Assembly (NCBI GenBank): GCA_026119855.1
Contig: JAOWBW010000281.1
Span: 558,001-622,000 of the forward strand
Origin: Campanula takesimana
Lineage: Eukaryota > Streptophyta > Magnoliopsida > Asterales > Campanulaceae
Length of the DNA stretch: 64,000 bases
Reading direction: 5' to 3'
Shown here: piece after piece, positions 45,976 through 57,971 of the stretch
Numbering within the stretch: the first letter of the stretch is position 1
How the letters are laid out: every line of letters begins with the position of its first letter
Notes under the pieces: model-generated
Seen by the model: the letters and a program-made list of their open reading frames with translations, nothing else
Database searches by the model: none
What the model was told of the DNA's origin: nothing
Position numbers and translations under genes: made by a program

Positions 45976-46686
45976 TTAAGGCTGATGAAGGCACTCTTGA
46001 ATTGCAGAACGGAGTGCATGGTTTGGTAAGAGATCGGTGTTTCCGAGCTTGAGGTTAGTCATGGGTGAAGTGTCATGGCCGCTATCCAACCATCCTCTCA
46101 CAGCCTCTGCCTCGTACGTGAACCCGTCAGCCGCTACTACTGGATCTTGCATAACTTCCTGCAAAATTTGTCCAAATAAATACGCGTGTTTCAGTATAGA
46201 AAAATCTTGGACATATGAATAGCAAGGACAAAGATGAAATGGTTCACATTAGGGATGGCCAAAACCGGTTCCGGGCCCGGTTCCGGTTCGGCAAAAGGGT
46301 GACCCTGAACCGGCCCGCGCTTACCCCGGTTCCGGTTCCGGTTTGGCACAATCCGGTTCCGGTTTAGTCCGGTTCTGGTACGGTTCCGGTCCCCCCTTTT
46401 AAAATTATTGAAAAACAAGGGATTTTCGGTCCGGTTCCGGTTCGGCATATATGTGACCCTGAACCGGCCCGGATGCCTTGCGGTTCCGGTTTCCTCCCCG
46501 GTTTGCTCCGGTTCCGGGCTTTTCCGGTCCGGTTTTCCGGTTCCGGTTCGGTTTGGCCATCCCTAGTTCACATAAGACTTGAGTCAACTCATCTCAAATG
46601 ATGTAAATAAGTTCTGATCTGAATAACAAAAACTTGGCTCGATAAAGAACCTGAAAAATGTGGGGAAAAAGGGTTCTGGTTTCCTT

Positions 46687-46723
<37 letters not shown>

Positions 46724-49700
46724 GGGGAAGGTTGTTGGTTGGGTTTGGGTCTTAAAAAAAAAAAAAAAAAAAAAGCGGCAAGTTCCGTTCACAGAGCTCA
46801 CTCCCTCATCCTTCGTGGGCACCACCTTTCCATCCACCTCACTCATAGTGGGAGCTCTTTCAGAGACATGTTGTCATTTATCATGTTATTCATGTATTTT
46901 GTCGTTCCTCCTATCCTCTTTTTGAGTTTATATACAAGTTACACGATAGCGTTTGATATTGGTTTAAATTCATTTCAACCATTGTACTTTGCCCTGACTT
47001 TCACTTCAGCCAATATACTTACTTTTCAGCACGAAACCCACAAATGTAATGGAAAACTATAATTTTAGCCACAAATTCATGTCCAATTAGTGCCTAATCC
47101 GCGAATTCGTGGTCTAAAATGACTAGTTTCCGAAACATTTATGGTTTTCGTGCTAGGAAATAAGTGTAGTGGTTGAAGTGAAAGTCGGGGTAATGTACAA
47201 TGGTTGAAAAAGAATTTAAACCGATATAGTGAGTATACATCTAGCGCGAGCCTTCATTTAAACAAGGGTTAATGACAATTTAGACCCTAAAGTAATATAC
47301 CACCCTCCCAAACGAACCTTGAAGTTTTTTTTCCGCCAGACCAGACCTTGAAGTGTAAAAAAGTCGCCAGTTAAAGCCTTTTTGACGGATTTTGTAAGAA
47401 AAGTCAGTTAAGTAGCATGTGCCATGCACGTGATTGACAAAATGGATAGATTTGTAATTGATATTAGGCATTAAGGGTTTTAGTGATATTCTTAAAACTT
47501 AAAGGGTTAAAAAATCAAATGTACAATATTTTTCTGCATATTTAATATATCAAAAAAATTACCAAAAAATTATAAGTACAATTTAAAAATTAATCTCAAA
47601 TTTGGAATTGACTTAATTAAAATTTTCAATAAAACCTTTAGTATTTTTAATAAATTAAAATTTTAAAAATATATAAAAATTAATCTTACTAATTATAACA
47701 TTAACAATAAATCAAGACAAATAAAAAAAATGGTAAAAAGAAAGAAACAAAAAGAAAAAGAAAAGATTAAATTGTGAAAACGAAAGATTAATTTTATATA
47801 TTTTTAAATTTTAATATATTCAAAATACTAAAGGTTTTATTGAATTTTTTTAATTAAATCAATTCCAAATCTGAGATTTATTTTTAAATATACTTATAAT
47901 TTTTTCGTAAAAAAAAATTGATATATTAAATATGTAGAAAAATATTGTACATTTGATTTTTTTAACCCTTTAAGTTTTAAGAATTTCACTAAAGCCCTTA
48001 ATAGCTAATATCAATTACAAATCCATCCATTTTGTCAATCATGTGCATGGCACAGGCTACTTAACTGACTTTTCTAACAAAAACCGTCAAAAAGGCCTTA
48101 ACTGGCGACTTTTTTACACTTCAAGGTCTGATCTGGCGAAAAAAAAAACTTCAGGGTTCGTTTGGGAGGGTGGTATATGACTTCAGGGTCTAAATTGTCA
48201 TTAACCCTTTAAACAAAGTATTTAGATGATTAGCACATCCAAATTCAGGCATAGCAGATTCAGAATGATTGAAAAAAGGAAGCAAAGGGTTTCATAATTT
48301 AGGGAAGAAAAACCAACCTGAAAGATGGGACAAATAAAATAGTGTGGGATATGGCACCGCTCTTCAGAACCCAACCTGAAAGACGAGACTCCACACGACA
48401 CTTTCATAGGCTCAAGCACCCTCCACACCTCTGACGCGAGGTCAGGCCGATTCCTTCTCTCCTTCTGACAGCAACTCAATCCAACGTGAGCCAACTGTTT
48501 CGCCTGTACAAATGGCCAATCCCCAGCCGTTGGATCCAGAACATTATTCAAACGCCCTTCATCTAGTGCAGACTGCACCACCTTAGCAATCTTCATGGGG
48601 GGCAATCCAGTCAATAGCCTTAATAAAATAATACCAAATGAATACACGTCTGATTTTGAAGTAAGTTCTCCTGTCTCCAAAAATTCCGGGTCAATGTAAG
48701 CAAATGTACCCTTGGGATCCGTTCTACAACACAAAGTCGTGTTGTTGCTTGAAACCTCGTTTTGAGAAAGAACACGACAGATTCCAAAATCACTTAGTTT
48801 GCTAACGAAGTTGGAATCTAGAAGAAGGTTAGCAGGTTTGAGATCACCATGAACTACACCACATGAATGAAGAAAAAGAAGAACAGAACATAGCTCTGCA
48901 GCAATACGGATTCGGGTTTGCCAGGATAATGGAGAAGTGTTGTCCTTGCAGTTGAGTCGATCTTCTAAGCTTCCGCACGGAAGATACTCATAAATTAGTA
49001 TCCAAGCTTCTGGGCAGGCTCCAATTAGTGTGACAAGGTTAGGGTGCCTCAGTTTACTCAGAACATTTACCTGATCAAAAACACAACCGAAGTTGAAATT
49101 TTAGATATTTTTTTCTATTAAATTGAGAATTAGGAAAGATGAAATTACAGCTTTGTTCAAAAGATACCCTGGATCATATGCATCAGAAAACATAACCAAA
49201 TGTATGAAAATGCAATTTGCAAGCTGCCTGTGATAAGCCTAGGGAAACCATTCCCTTATAAGGAACAGAGGTTGTTTCCATAACATTGAAACTATACCGA
49301 AATCGAACAAGCATGTCCCCCACAAAACAAGCATGCAAGTAAAACCTTTCCCTTATAAGGAACCGAGGGTATTTCCCTTATTGATATAATTCCGTCTATT
49401 TAATAAGTAAACTATCTTATTGCAAGTACCAAATCATAGGAAACACTTTTGCATGTCCCCCACAAAACAAGCATGCAAGTAAAACCAGAAATCGAACAAA
49501 TTCCAGGCTACAATAAAATTAATCAAACACAACCAAAAGATGTGTTTAATTGATAAATCCTGAAACATATGGTTTCGTTTTTCTATAATGCAAATACCCT
49601 TTGCTCTGCTTCCTTCTACTTTCACTACTCTCATCAGTGCTTTTCCTTCGTCTAAATCATCCATCACATTAAAGACCCAGTACCCAGTAAAAGCATCAAA

Positions 49701-52700
49701 TTAAATCACCCCCAAACCTCTAACTCAACTTAAAATCTGATTCAAAATGCTCATGAATTTTAATTTCCCATGTTAACCTTGGTTTACGCATTAATCACTG
49801 GTTTATTTATACTACATAGATGCATAAACATCGGTGCGTGTATGCATGGAGTGAGAAAGAGGGAGAGCGATATACATGAACTAGGATGACAATGTTAAGG
49901 AGTAAGAAACATCTGCTGCATGAACAAGAAGTACTCTCGTCAAATGAAACTGTGATCCCAGAAAAACAGTTTCAATGAATGAAAAAAGCTCGACTTGCCA
50001 GGGATATTTATATAGCTTCTTTGAGAAACAGGACTCTTCTTTGTGGACAAACATGACAATATTTGAGACTATTTTTTATGACATAAAGGGAATAGTAATT
50101 GAAATGTAATCTTGTTAAGATAATACTCCCTCTGTCCCGAATTATTTTCTCATTTACTATTTTTCATTGTCCCAAAAAGTTCTTCCATTTCTACAGTTTA
50201 GGCTCTAATGTGCATAAACACAACATGGCTAGTGAAGCAAGTGTTCATATCCTAAAAAGTTTGAATTAGCCAAATGTGAAAATCATTTTGAGACGGAGGA
50301 AGTAGCAAATGTTAGTGATAAAAAAAGCTTAACCATCTTACCTCCTGTTGGAACTCTGATGGCCCTTGCAAGCTATGAGAGTGCAACATCTTTATAGCCA
50401 CTTGAGTATGACGAAGAAGGGCCCTATATATACTTCCATAGCCACCTTCCCCAATCTTCAATGATGAATCGAAGTTATGAGTTGCTTCCACAATTTCAGC
50501 AAAAGAGAACTCGGAGTAAAATTGAGGCGACAAATTAGTGCTAGAGCCAGCCTCTTCTGCTTGTTTATTCCTCAGCTCCTCAGCCATTCTTAGCAGTTCA
50601 TCACGCTCCACCTCCAGTACATCTAGCTCCTTCTTGTAATTCTGTAACAACTCAACAGCAGAAAACATCTTTTGTTCCAGTTCCTGCACCATCCGATCGG
50701 AACTCACAATTTGGCTCTCTAAAGAGGATTTCTGTTCCATTGCACCCTGGAGCTCTTCTTTGACTTCATTCAATTGCTGCATAATAGTTTTATGCTCTTC
50801 TCTAACTCTTGCTTGTTCTTCCTCAATTTCTCTCCTCCGTCGCAGTTCTTCATTATATGAGCCTTCTGATGCCTTGGCCTGTAAAATTTAATGGACACGT
50901 CTTGTCATATTTTGTGTAAGATAACTTTTAACAAAAAAAAAAAGATTTACGAATATATTAACTAGAACATTACCCTGCGTATAGCAGCAAGCGTATCTTT
51001 TTCAGCTTTCCTACGCCTAATTGACTCTTCAAATGCATCACGCCTGGAATTCTCTGCCTCGGCCATGGCTTGTGTGAGCTGATCATAAAGCTCATCATTC
51101 ATACTTCTTTCCTGCTATTGTTAAAGGACCAATTCATGTCACTAAAATGCTACTCCCTCCGTCCCCAAAATGAATGTCCAAGAAAATTTCAAATTTGCTC
51201 TTCCCAAGAGCAAATTTGATTTTTTTTTTGACATTCATTTTGGGACGGAGGGAGTATGTTCTAAAGCCTCCCTCTAGTGAGTCAAGATCATTTTGTTTGT
51301 GTGTTGTGTTTGTGAGTGAGTGAGTGTATGTGTGTGTGTGTGTGTATATATACATATTTAGCATAAACAGGGAATAGTTTTGTACGCACTAGTACGCTGG
51401 GAGGAGATGAATGGCGAAGATCATCCTTGAAATGAGAAAGGGCATTATTATCTAACTCAGTTTCACTCTCTTGAATTAATGCATAAGAGATCGGTGCTGA
51501 ATCTTCAACCACGTCAGTTGAGGAAGATGTTGAAAAACGTGAACCAGTTGAAGGACTCTTCCATGATACCCCATTCCAATCATCAGGCGTCCCAAATGCA
51601 TTTGACCGATTGTGAAGAGTTGATCCGCCATTACTGTTTCGTGGAGACATTGTAGAAATTCTCCTCCCTATATTATCAGACACCACTCTGCGGTAATCAT
51701 GAGCTGGACTAACCAACCTCTGTTGACCATTCTGTCCTTCAGTAACAGACATTGACCTCAAGGAATTAGATTGTTGACTGTCGGTATTAGTACTTACTTG
51801 GAGGGACAGAGAGGCAATTCCAACATCAAGTCCATCCAATCTGGCTTCCCTATAATTGATAAAGTAGAAGATACCCATTATTTCTCTGCACTCTGATTGA
51901 GAATGTCGAGGACATATAAAGCAGAAAAGAAAAAAAAAAGTTTACGGCGAATTAGAAGTTAAACCCTCATTGAGTAAAAGTTTCTTGTAGTCCCCAAAAC
52001 ATTCTCCAAAAGTAAACTCAGATCAAGTTTTAATACTTGAGAAAGAAGATCGTGCATACCTAGTGTTAATTAAGTTTCCTTTGCAGACAAACCAAATGTG
52101 ACAAGAAGATGGAGCTTGTAGGCGAACATAGATGGCCTTTTTGGACTTTGGCTCCAGCATTTTCCTATATTGGCAACACACAATAAGCATTTTTGAGTAA
52201 AAGAAGAAACAAATTCCTACTCAGATAGCTAGTACATGCATCAACAAAATAAAAGTAATGCAGAAAGTACAAATAGGGAGAGCTATCGAGAAAAGTGGGA
52301 GCTACATAAATCATAAAAGCTTCAAAATTGGTGTTTACGGGCCAGCACTAGCAGTACTTACAGATAAGGCGGTATCTTCAAAGCATCGCTTCCTTCAGGA
52401 AGAACAGTACGGACTTAAAGCCTTGATGAAACGGTGAACATATTGACTACGAGGAAGTAGTCACCACTCGCAAATCGTTTACTTAGGCATGAATCCTTTG
52501 ACTATGAGGAAGTAGAGTACTTAAGACCTCGGTGATGTTAATAGCAATCTTTTGCATTCAAAAGCTTTTTTGGTCACTCAACAGCTCGATGATCTTAATC
52601 AACATAAAGCGTTGAAAAACATTTTTCAAGTTTAGGGTCCAATCTCTGAACTTGTGCCCATTTACATTAAGAAATGACCTCCCCTGTGTCTCTGTTGTAT

Positions 52701-53814
52701 GGGAAAAACTAGTACTAAAATAACTATTCTCTAATTTTTCTTCATGACTCAAACATAGACTAAGGACTGCATATGCAAGTAGAGCATTTCATAATAAAAT
52801 CAAAACAACTAAGTTAAGGATTCCGTGGTTTTTACTTTGAATATAGTCTATCGGCAGCTGCTCCCATAACAAGTTCCCTGATGTCGTTCTGGAGTACGAG
52901 TTCAACAATGCCTTTTTCGATGGAGTCCATTTCAATATATAGTTTCTCAGCCCGCACCTAAGGAAAAACATCACCAAAACCAAAAGAAGATTAAAGAAAT
53001 AGGTTCATATTCACAAAGACAAAAAGATAGGATATTCAAAGATCTTCAGAAAGATTATAAGCAGATGCTAATACCCCAGCTCGCTGACAAGTTGCACAAT
53101 ATTTTTCAAGAAGCTGAAGCATTTTCTCCCTTTCGGTATCATGGTATCCCCTGACTTGATGTTCTTCCAGTTGACTTGCTCGAAATTTTGTACCCACTGC
53201 AAATTATGCATCCATATCTAGTAATGAATATATAGTTCAAGATGAATTTCAAAATATTTCATAGTTCATCAATTGATGTTCTTCCAGTTGACTTGCTCGA
53301 AAAATTTGTACCCACTGCAATTTATGCATTCATATCTAGTACTGAATACATAGCTCAATATAAATTTAAAAAAAAAATCATAGATCTATAAGTTCATAAA
53401 TAATCATCTAGGTTAATAAACTAAATCCATGTAAAACAATATTAAGTAGTAAAAAAATTGCACAAGTATAGCACGTGTATCAGCATAATATCTAATTGAA
53501 ATAATCAAAACAACATAGGAGGCAATTAAGAAAGAAGAATTACTGAATGGTATTTTTTCTGCTGGCTGATGAACATGTAAAATGCATATTTTGCGGCCTC
53601 CTGACTTATGCAAAGCCCATCTCAGAGTCGATTCACTTTCTTTCTCATCTTTTCCAACTGCAACATACACCATAGCTTCGATTACTCTAGCAGGTGAGGC
53701 TGTTTCCGCCACAATTTCGCTCCAACTTCCCATAATTCCTGTGATATCAACTTCAGGGTACCTAATTCGATCGCTCCTTTGTGGGGTTGAAGGTGTTCGA
53801 CTCATCACGGCCAT
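45976..53814 (-). CDS. U-box E3 ligase with USP-like and kinase domains (PUB33 type)
   Basis: Complete minus-strand gene: exons 53814-53544, 53196-53075, 52957-52836, 52164-52060, 51849-51390, 51111-50974, 50878-50342, 49070-48318 and 46158-45976. Total 2691 nt, 896 residues plus stop. Domains: USP-like (about 15-170; VYVAVGKDEKESESTLRWAL), Ser-rich linker, coiled coil (about 365-510, Glu/Arg-rich), kinase (G-loop IGEGGYGSIY at about 548, VAIK Lys about 569, VVHGDLKPANLLLD at about 658, DFG about 679), and U-box (about 825-896; FICPIF, DPVVAADGFTYE). The catalytic loop has HGD, so this is a non-RD kinase, as in the RLCK-IX/PUB33 group. Family role: cytoplasmic ubiquitin ligation and phosphorylation; partners unknown. 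The end of exon 5 is slightly uncertain (51390 or 51396). Intron 8 carries a hAT MITE and a MULE-type element. Confidence 0.95.
46250..46565. mobile_element. hAT-type GC-rich MITE in PUB33-like intron 8
   Basis: Termini TAGGGATGGCCAAAACCGG and CGGTTTGGCCATCCCTA are inverted. A perfect 8-bp duplication GTTCACAT flanks it (46242-46249, 46566-46573). The interior is built from GGTTCCGG units, with TATATGTGACCCTGAACCGG. The same family lies at 60203-60737. Confidence 0.9.
46660..47265 (+). repeat. Unclassified intronic repeat with T- and A-runs
   Basis: A 29-base-scale T-run at about 46691-46719 and an A-run at about 46753-46774 bracket CTTGGGGAAGGTTGTTGG. The rest of intron 8 to 47265 shows no coding or bounded element. 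Confidence 0.4.
47266..48207. mobile_element. Foldback MULE-type element in PUB33-like intron 8
   Basis: 942 bp with long inverted arms: GGGTTAATGACAATTTAGAC on the left and GTCTAAATTGTCATTAACCC on the right. Complementarity continues for at least 200 bp per arm (AAGTCAGTTAAGTAGC and GCTACTTAACTGACTT, CATGCACGTGATTGACAAAA and mirror). A perfect 9-bp duplication TTTAAACAA lies at 47257-47265 and 48208-48216, the hallmark of Mutator-like elements. No coding capacity. Confidence 0.9.
49312..49487 (+). repeat. Direct repeat in PUB33-like intron 7
   Basis: GCATGTCCCCCACAAAACAA followed by GCATGCAAGTAAAACC occurs at about 49312 and 49452. CCCTTATAAGGAAC also occurs twice nearby (about 49253 and 49350). 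Reason unknown. Confidence 0.75.
50126..50302. mobile_element. MITE, family G, in PUB33-like intron 7
   Basis: TA-flanked, CTCCCTCTGTCCCGAATTAT to AATCATTTTGAGACGGAGGA; it is inverted relative to 40015 and contains CTAGTGAAGCAAGTGTTC. It ends 40 bp from exon 7. Confidence 0.8.
51153..51254. mobile_element. Short MITE, family B, in PUB33-like intron 5
   Basis: TA-flanked 102-bp near-hairpin: CTCCCTCCGTCCCCAAAATG and CATTTTGGGACGGAGGGAG. A (GT)n microsatellite follows at 51296-51345. Confidence 0.85.
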
Positions 53815-53969
53815 CTAAACTCAGTTATTCTTCACCCCAATCACCATATATATCTAAATGAATTCATATCCTATGTATATATGTAACAGACAATAAATTG
53901 ATCAAATCTCCAATTCCAACTTCAAGTAAGTTTTATCAACGGTAATCAAAAGGAAAATACACACAAACT

Positions 53970-54545
53970 TTATCTTTCTCTCTCTCTCCCTCCCTCCCTC
54001 CCACACTCTTAATCCCTACTCTCCCACCTTCACACACTATTATGTGTATGGAAGCCTCACTTTAACTGCAAATGACGAAAATTTCAAATAATCACAACAC
54101 CTGTGTGTGTGTGTGTATCTATATGTATATATACTTCAATCAACATAAACCCTAAGCTCTCATATGAAATTTAGGTGAAAATAAGAACAGAAATCGAAAA
54201 TGAAATTGAAATTTGAATGAAATTGATGTGAGATTATAACTGAAAAAGGGAGGAATAAGAATTCTCTCTGTAGCTATAAGATGATTAGGATGATGATTAC
54301 CTGTGTAAAGGGATTACTTGTCTTCTTGAGCAACATTGACTATGAAATTTAATTTAATAGTATTAATAATAACTAAAAAAATGGTGCATGTATGTGTGTG
54401 TTTTTTGTGTAAGAAATTCTCAGAAATTACAGGTGCATATTCATGGCGGGCTCCATGTCCTCCTCTCTCTCTCTCACACTCTCTCTCTCTCTCTCCTCCT
54501 CTCTCAAGAGTTTCTCTCTCTAGAGTTTCTCTCCACACAATTCGC
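53970..54545 (-). promoter_or_regulatory. PUB33-like 5' flank, pyrimidine-rich
   Basis: On the + strand, CT-rich tracts lie at 53972-54002 and 54461-54510 (GA-rich on the gene strand), and a (GT)n at 54103-54117. Such tracts are common in plant 5' leaders and core promoters. No transcription start can be set. Confidence 0.35.
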
Positions 54546-54628
54546 TTAATAACTAACTACACACTCCTCCTGCCTCCTCCAATGAAATTATGTTTCCAAT
54601 TTTTTTAACAGAAAATTGGAAGAAACTA

Positions 54629-54870
54629 CTCCCTCTGTCTCGCTTTATCCCGCTTTAATGTTTTTAATTTCATTCTTAGTTTGTCTCAATTTAAGGTTTT
54701 TATTTTGCTTTATTACTTAAAATGGAAAGTGAGACTCACTTATCATTCTCACAACAAAAACTCTATACTCACTTTCTCTCTCTCACTTTACTTTTCATAT
54801 TCACAACATTTACTTTTTCTTAATCTCTGTGCAAAGTCAAACTAAGAACTTAAAATTGGGACGGACGTAG
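54629..54870. mobile_element. Stowaway-like MITE, family E, upstream of PUB33-like gene
   Basis: TA-flanked, CTCCCTCTGTCTCGCTTTAT to AAATTGGGACGGACGTAG, with TATCATTCTCACAACAAAAA inside. Confidence 0.8.
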
Positions 54871-54872
54871 TA

Positions 54873-55052
54873 ATTTTTCTATAAATTATAAAAAAAAAAT
54901 CATGTTTTTATAAGGTTATAAGTTATAAAAAGTCATGTTTTTACAGGAATTGAAGTTTAGGGTTAAACTTAAAAGGTTAAAGTTTCAGGGTATTACTTAT
55001 ATTAAAAAGTGGATTTTTTATAACTTATAAATAAATTAATTTCCCCCAAAAC
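54873..55052. repeat. Relative of the 7226 inverted-repeat element
   Basis: AAAAGTCATGTTTTTACAGG, AAGTTTAGGGTTAAAC and TAATTTCCCCCAAAACC correspond to parts of 7226-7393; the arms are less well kept here. Confidence 0.5.
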
Positions 55053-55077
55053 CTACTCAATTTTTAAAGAGGGTGTC

Positions 55078-56110
55078 TCCTGTGCGGCCGCCGCATGGTG
55101 CGACGGCGCACGGAGCCAACCTTTCTCTTTTCTTTCTTTTTTTTTGCCACCCCAACTTTTTTTCCTCCCAACAAAAGTAACACTTATTATAACGAAATGT
55201 AACATTTTTTTCTTTTCAAATGTAACACTTTTTTTTTCAAAATGTACCACAATTTTGCTGCAATAGATTAAAGCTAACATAAAGATTGACAACTAACTCA
55301 ATGTCACACTTTTTATAAAGGAATGTAACACTATTTTTTTCAAATGTAACACTTTTTTGTTTCAAAATTAACATAAGATTGACAAACTAAACTAATGTTA
55401 CATTTTATAAAAAATGAATGTAACATTTTTTCTCAATTGTAACAGTTTATATTCTTAAATGTAACATTATATCTGAAATGTAACATTTTTTTATTGAGAA
55501 AGTAACAATTGAAATGCAACTTGATTATATATATGAATTTTTACTCTTTTTTTAAAGAAGAAAAGTAACATTTACCAAATAAAAATGTTACATTCATCTA
55601 TATAGAAAATTATAATTATATATTCACTTTGTTACACTTCAAAAATTAATTTTTCTAACCACAAAAACTATCAAACAATTTAAATTTTCTTGAAAAATTG
55701 CTATTTGATTGTGATAAGTGTTATTTTTTGAAAATGAATCTGTTACTTTTATCAGAACAGAGTGTTACATCTTAGCTGATGAGCAGCTCAAAACTGTTTG
55801 TGTGTAAAAAACATTGTTTTTTTTTTAAAAAAAATATTGTTTTTTAAAAAAAACCAAACCATATCATGACCTATGTAGTTTTATTCGTCTCGTCGAGACG
55901 AACACAACGGTATTTTTAAATTTTTTTTCCTGAGTTATAAATCTCAAGATATAGCATTTTAAAGTTATTGGGAGTTTTTTTTATAGGGAAGACATGTGTC
56001 GCGATTTGTGAAGTGGAAGTGCTGGATCGAATGGTCGGATGTAGCGGAGCAGGAGTGCGCGAGAAGCAGCGGAACACTCCCACCTTGCCGCACGTTGTGC
56101 GGCCGTTGTA
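55078..56110. repeat. AT-rich repeat with GTAACATTT motifs and GC-rich ends
   Basis: The left side has TGTGCGGCCGCCGCATGG, the right side TTGTGCGGCCGTTG, in loose inversion. The interior repeats TGTAACATTTTTT and AATGTAACA about 15 times. It includes TCGTCTCGTCGAGACGA at about 55888, also found in the arms of the element at 34166-35665. Classification unclear; no coding sequence. Confidence 0.5.
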
Positions 56111-56210
56111 CCCAAGAATTTGTCATTTTTAAAAGGGGACAATAAATTAGGGTCAATGTTTAAGAGGTGTACGTCATCGGTTTAAACTTTCTTTTTCTTT
56201 TTACACAATA

Positions 56211-56472
56211 TTTCCTCCGTCTTAAATTAGATGTCGTTTTGAGAATTACTTTGTCTCAAAATACTTGTCGTTTTACAATTTTCAAGGCTTATTTATTTAT
56301 TATATCAATTGTACCCTTATTAATGATAAGGAACTATCTCTTGCACAAGCATTTAATAGTTTATGTAGTGGGATTACTTTAGGGGTATATAAGACATTTT
56401 CACATACATTAATTGCATTTCTTAAGATGTGTGAAATTGTCTAAAACGACATCTATTTTGAGACGGATGGAG
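56211..56472. mobile_element. Stowaway-like MITE, family A
   Basis: TA-flanked, TTCCTCCGTCTTAAATTAGA to ATCTATTTTGAGACGGATGG, with AAAACGACATCTATTTTGAG as in 319-582. Confidence 0.8.
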
Positions 56473-56709
56473 TATGATTATTAAAATTTGATTTGCTGAG
56501 CAATATTAAAAAATTAGTCAAATAAATCTCTCAGTTTCACCATTTTAATTGGGGCTAAACATATATCAGCGCTCATAGTTTGCTCAAATTTCACTTTATG
56601 TCATTAACTATAAAAAAATAACATGAAATTTACAATTATTTGTAGTCAAATAAGATCGTACTACTCTTAAATTAATATACCCACGCATTTACGAAATAAA
56701 ACCTAAAGG

Positions 56710-56895
56710 GCAATGATAGGGGTACAAAGGAAGTTTACAAAATGATGGATACAAAGTGAGGTGGCGATATTTTATTGGTTGCATCGATTGTGGACCCGGC
56801 ACACTCTAATAAAAAACACTAATAGAATTTTGACACATCATTTTGTGAACCACATATTATGGCACTTTTTTGTGACTTTATATTTACCCAAACCT
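56710..56895 (+). repeat. Dispersed repeat, related inverted copy at 62585-62762
   Basis: AGGTGGCGATATTTTATTGG and CACACTCTAATAAAAAACAC correspond in reverse to CCAATAAAATATCGCCACCT and GTGTTTTTTATTAGAGTGTG near 62645-62720. Inverted ends AAATGATGG/CATCATTTTG suggest a MITE. Confidence 0.65.
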
Positions 56896-57282
56896 AAAAT
56901 ACTATGCACAAAGCATCACCTTGTGATATGAATAGTCGGCATGGGAATGAAAGCACTCTACTCTTTTTACGGGTATTTATATCTACTTTTTTTAAAAAAT
57001 AAACATTTCAACATTGCTTTAATTTTTAATATGTACTGAATAAACGGTCAGTAGTAATAAGTGCAACTGAGATTTCATAAAATAAAATTAATCTCAACTA
57101 CACATACTAAAAATGAGGTAAATACGACTTAATCTTATTCGGTCGATGCACCGCTGCTGCAGCAAATCTTGACAAGAACAATTTTAGATCGATAATCAAA
57201 TACTAGCTTAGTATGATTTTCCAAGTAGATTCGAATTAAAGTAAATCAAAATTAAATAAGTTTAGTTGACCCAATCTAAGTG

Positions 57283-57621
57283 GACTTTGGAAGAATATAC
57301 TGTAGGCGTTATTTGATACCTTACCTTGTGATTAACAATAGGGATTGTAGTTAATTAATACTAGTACAATAATTAACTATTTTAATGAATTAACAATTGA
57401 AAATTTTGGTCAATGTAATTCATCACTTTAAACTGGGACATACCAAAAAGGAATGTAAGAATCTTAAACTGGAACGGAAGGAGTATGATTTTCCAATCTG
57501 ATTGGACTTTGGAAGAATATACTGTAGGCGTCATTTGATACCTTACCTTGTGATTAAGAATAAGGATTGTAGTTAATTAATACAATAATTAACTATTTTA
57601 ATGAATTAACTATTGATTTTT
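57283..57621 (+). repeat. Direct duplication flanking a MITE end
   Basis: GGACTTTGGAAGAATATACT and the following 110 bases occur at 57283 and 57505 with few changes (GGCGTTATTTG versus GGCGTCATTTG). Between them lies a family-E MITE right end (AACTGGAACGGAAGGAGTA, about 57468-57484). Confidence 0.8.
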
Positions 57622-57756
57622 TTTTGTCAAGCTTCCGTTTGTACTTAACCATACATGACAATGGAGCCTTTCTCAATGTGATTCACTTGATGGTGGCGAT
57701 GCTTTTGAGAAATCATAAGTGTAGGTCCGATTATTTTTGGAGACTAATACTTTATA

Positions 57757-57971
57757 CTCCTTCCGTCCTATTTTAAGAGTCAAAAATTTATTTCAAAATT
57801 TTAACATGGAAAGTGGGTCTCACATGTCATACTCACAACAATTATACACTAACTCTTCTCTACCTCACTTTCTCTCTCATACCAACCTATTTATCAACAC
57901 TCACAACACATCACATTTTTCTTAATTCTCGAACCCACCCATTTTTAACTTTTAAAATGAGACGGAGGGAG
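57757..57971. mobile_element. Stowaway-like MITE, family I
   Basis: TA-flanked, CTCCTTCCGTCCTATTTTAA to TTTAAAATGAGACGGAGGGA G, with CATACTCACAACAATTATAC inside. The next 580 bp (57972-58555) show nothing recognisable. Confidence 0.8.

Noticed and set aside
46191..46587. Arg/Asn/Pro-rich open frames on the minus strand
   Set aside because: They arise from the GGTTCCGG repeat within the hAT element and have no protein-like composition.
46658..47062. 134-codon frame with a poly-Phe and poly-Lys start
   Set aside because: Produced by T- and A-homopolymers in an intron of the U-box gene; no domain or homologue recognised.
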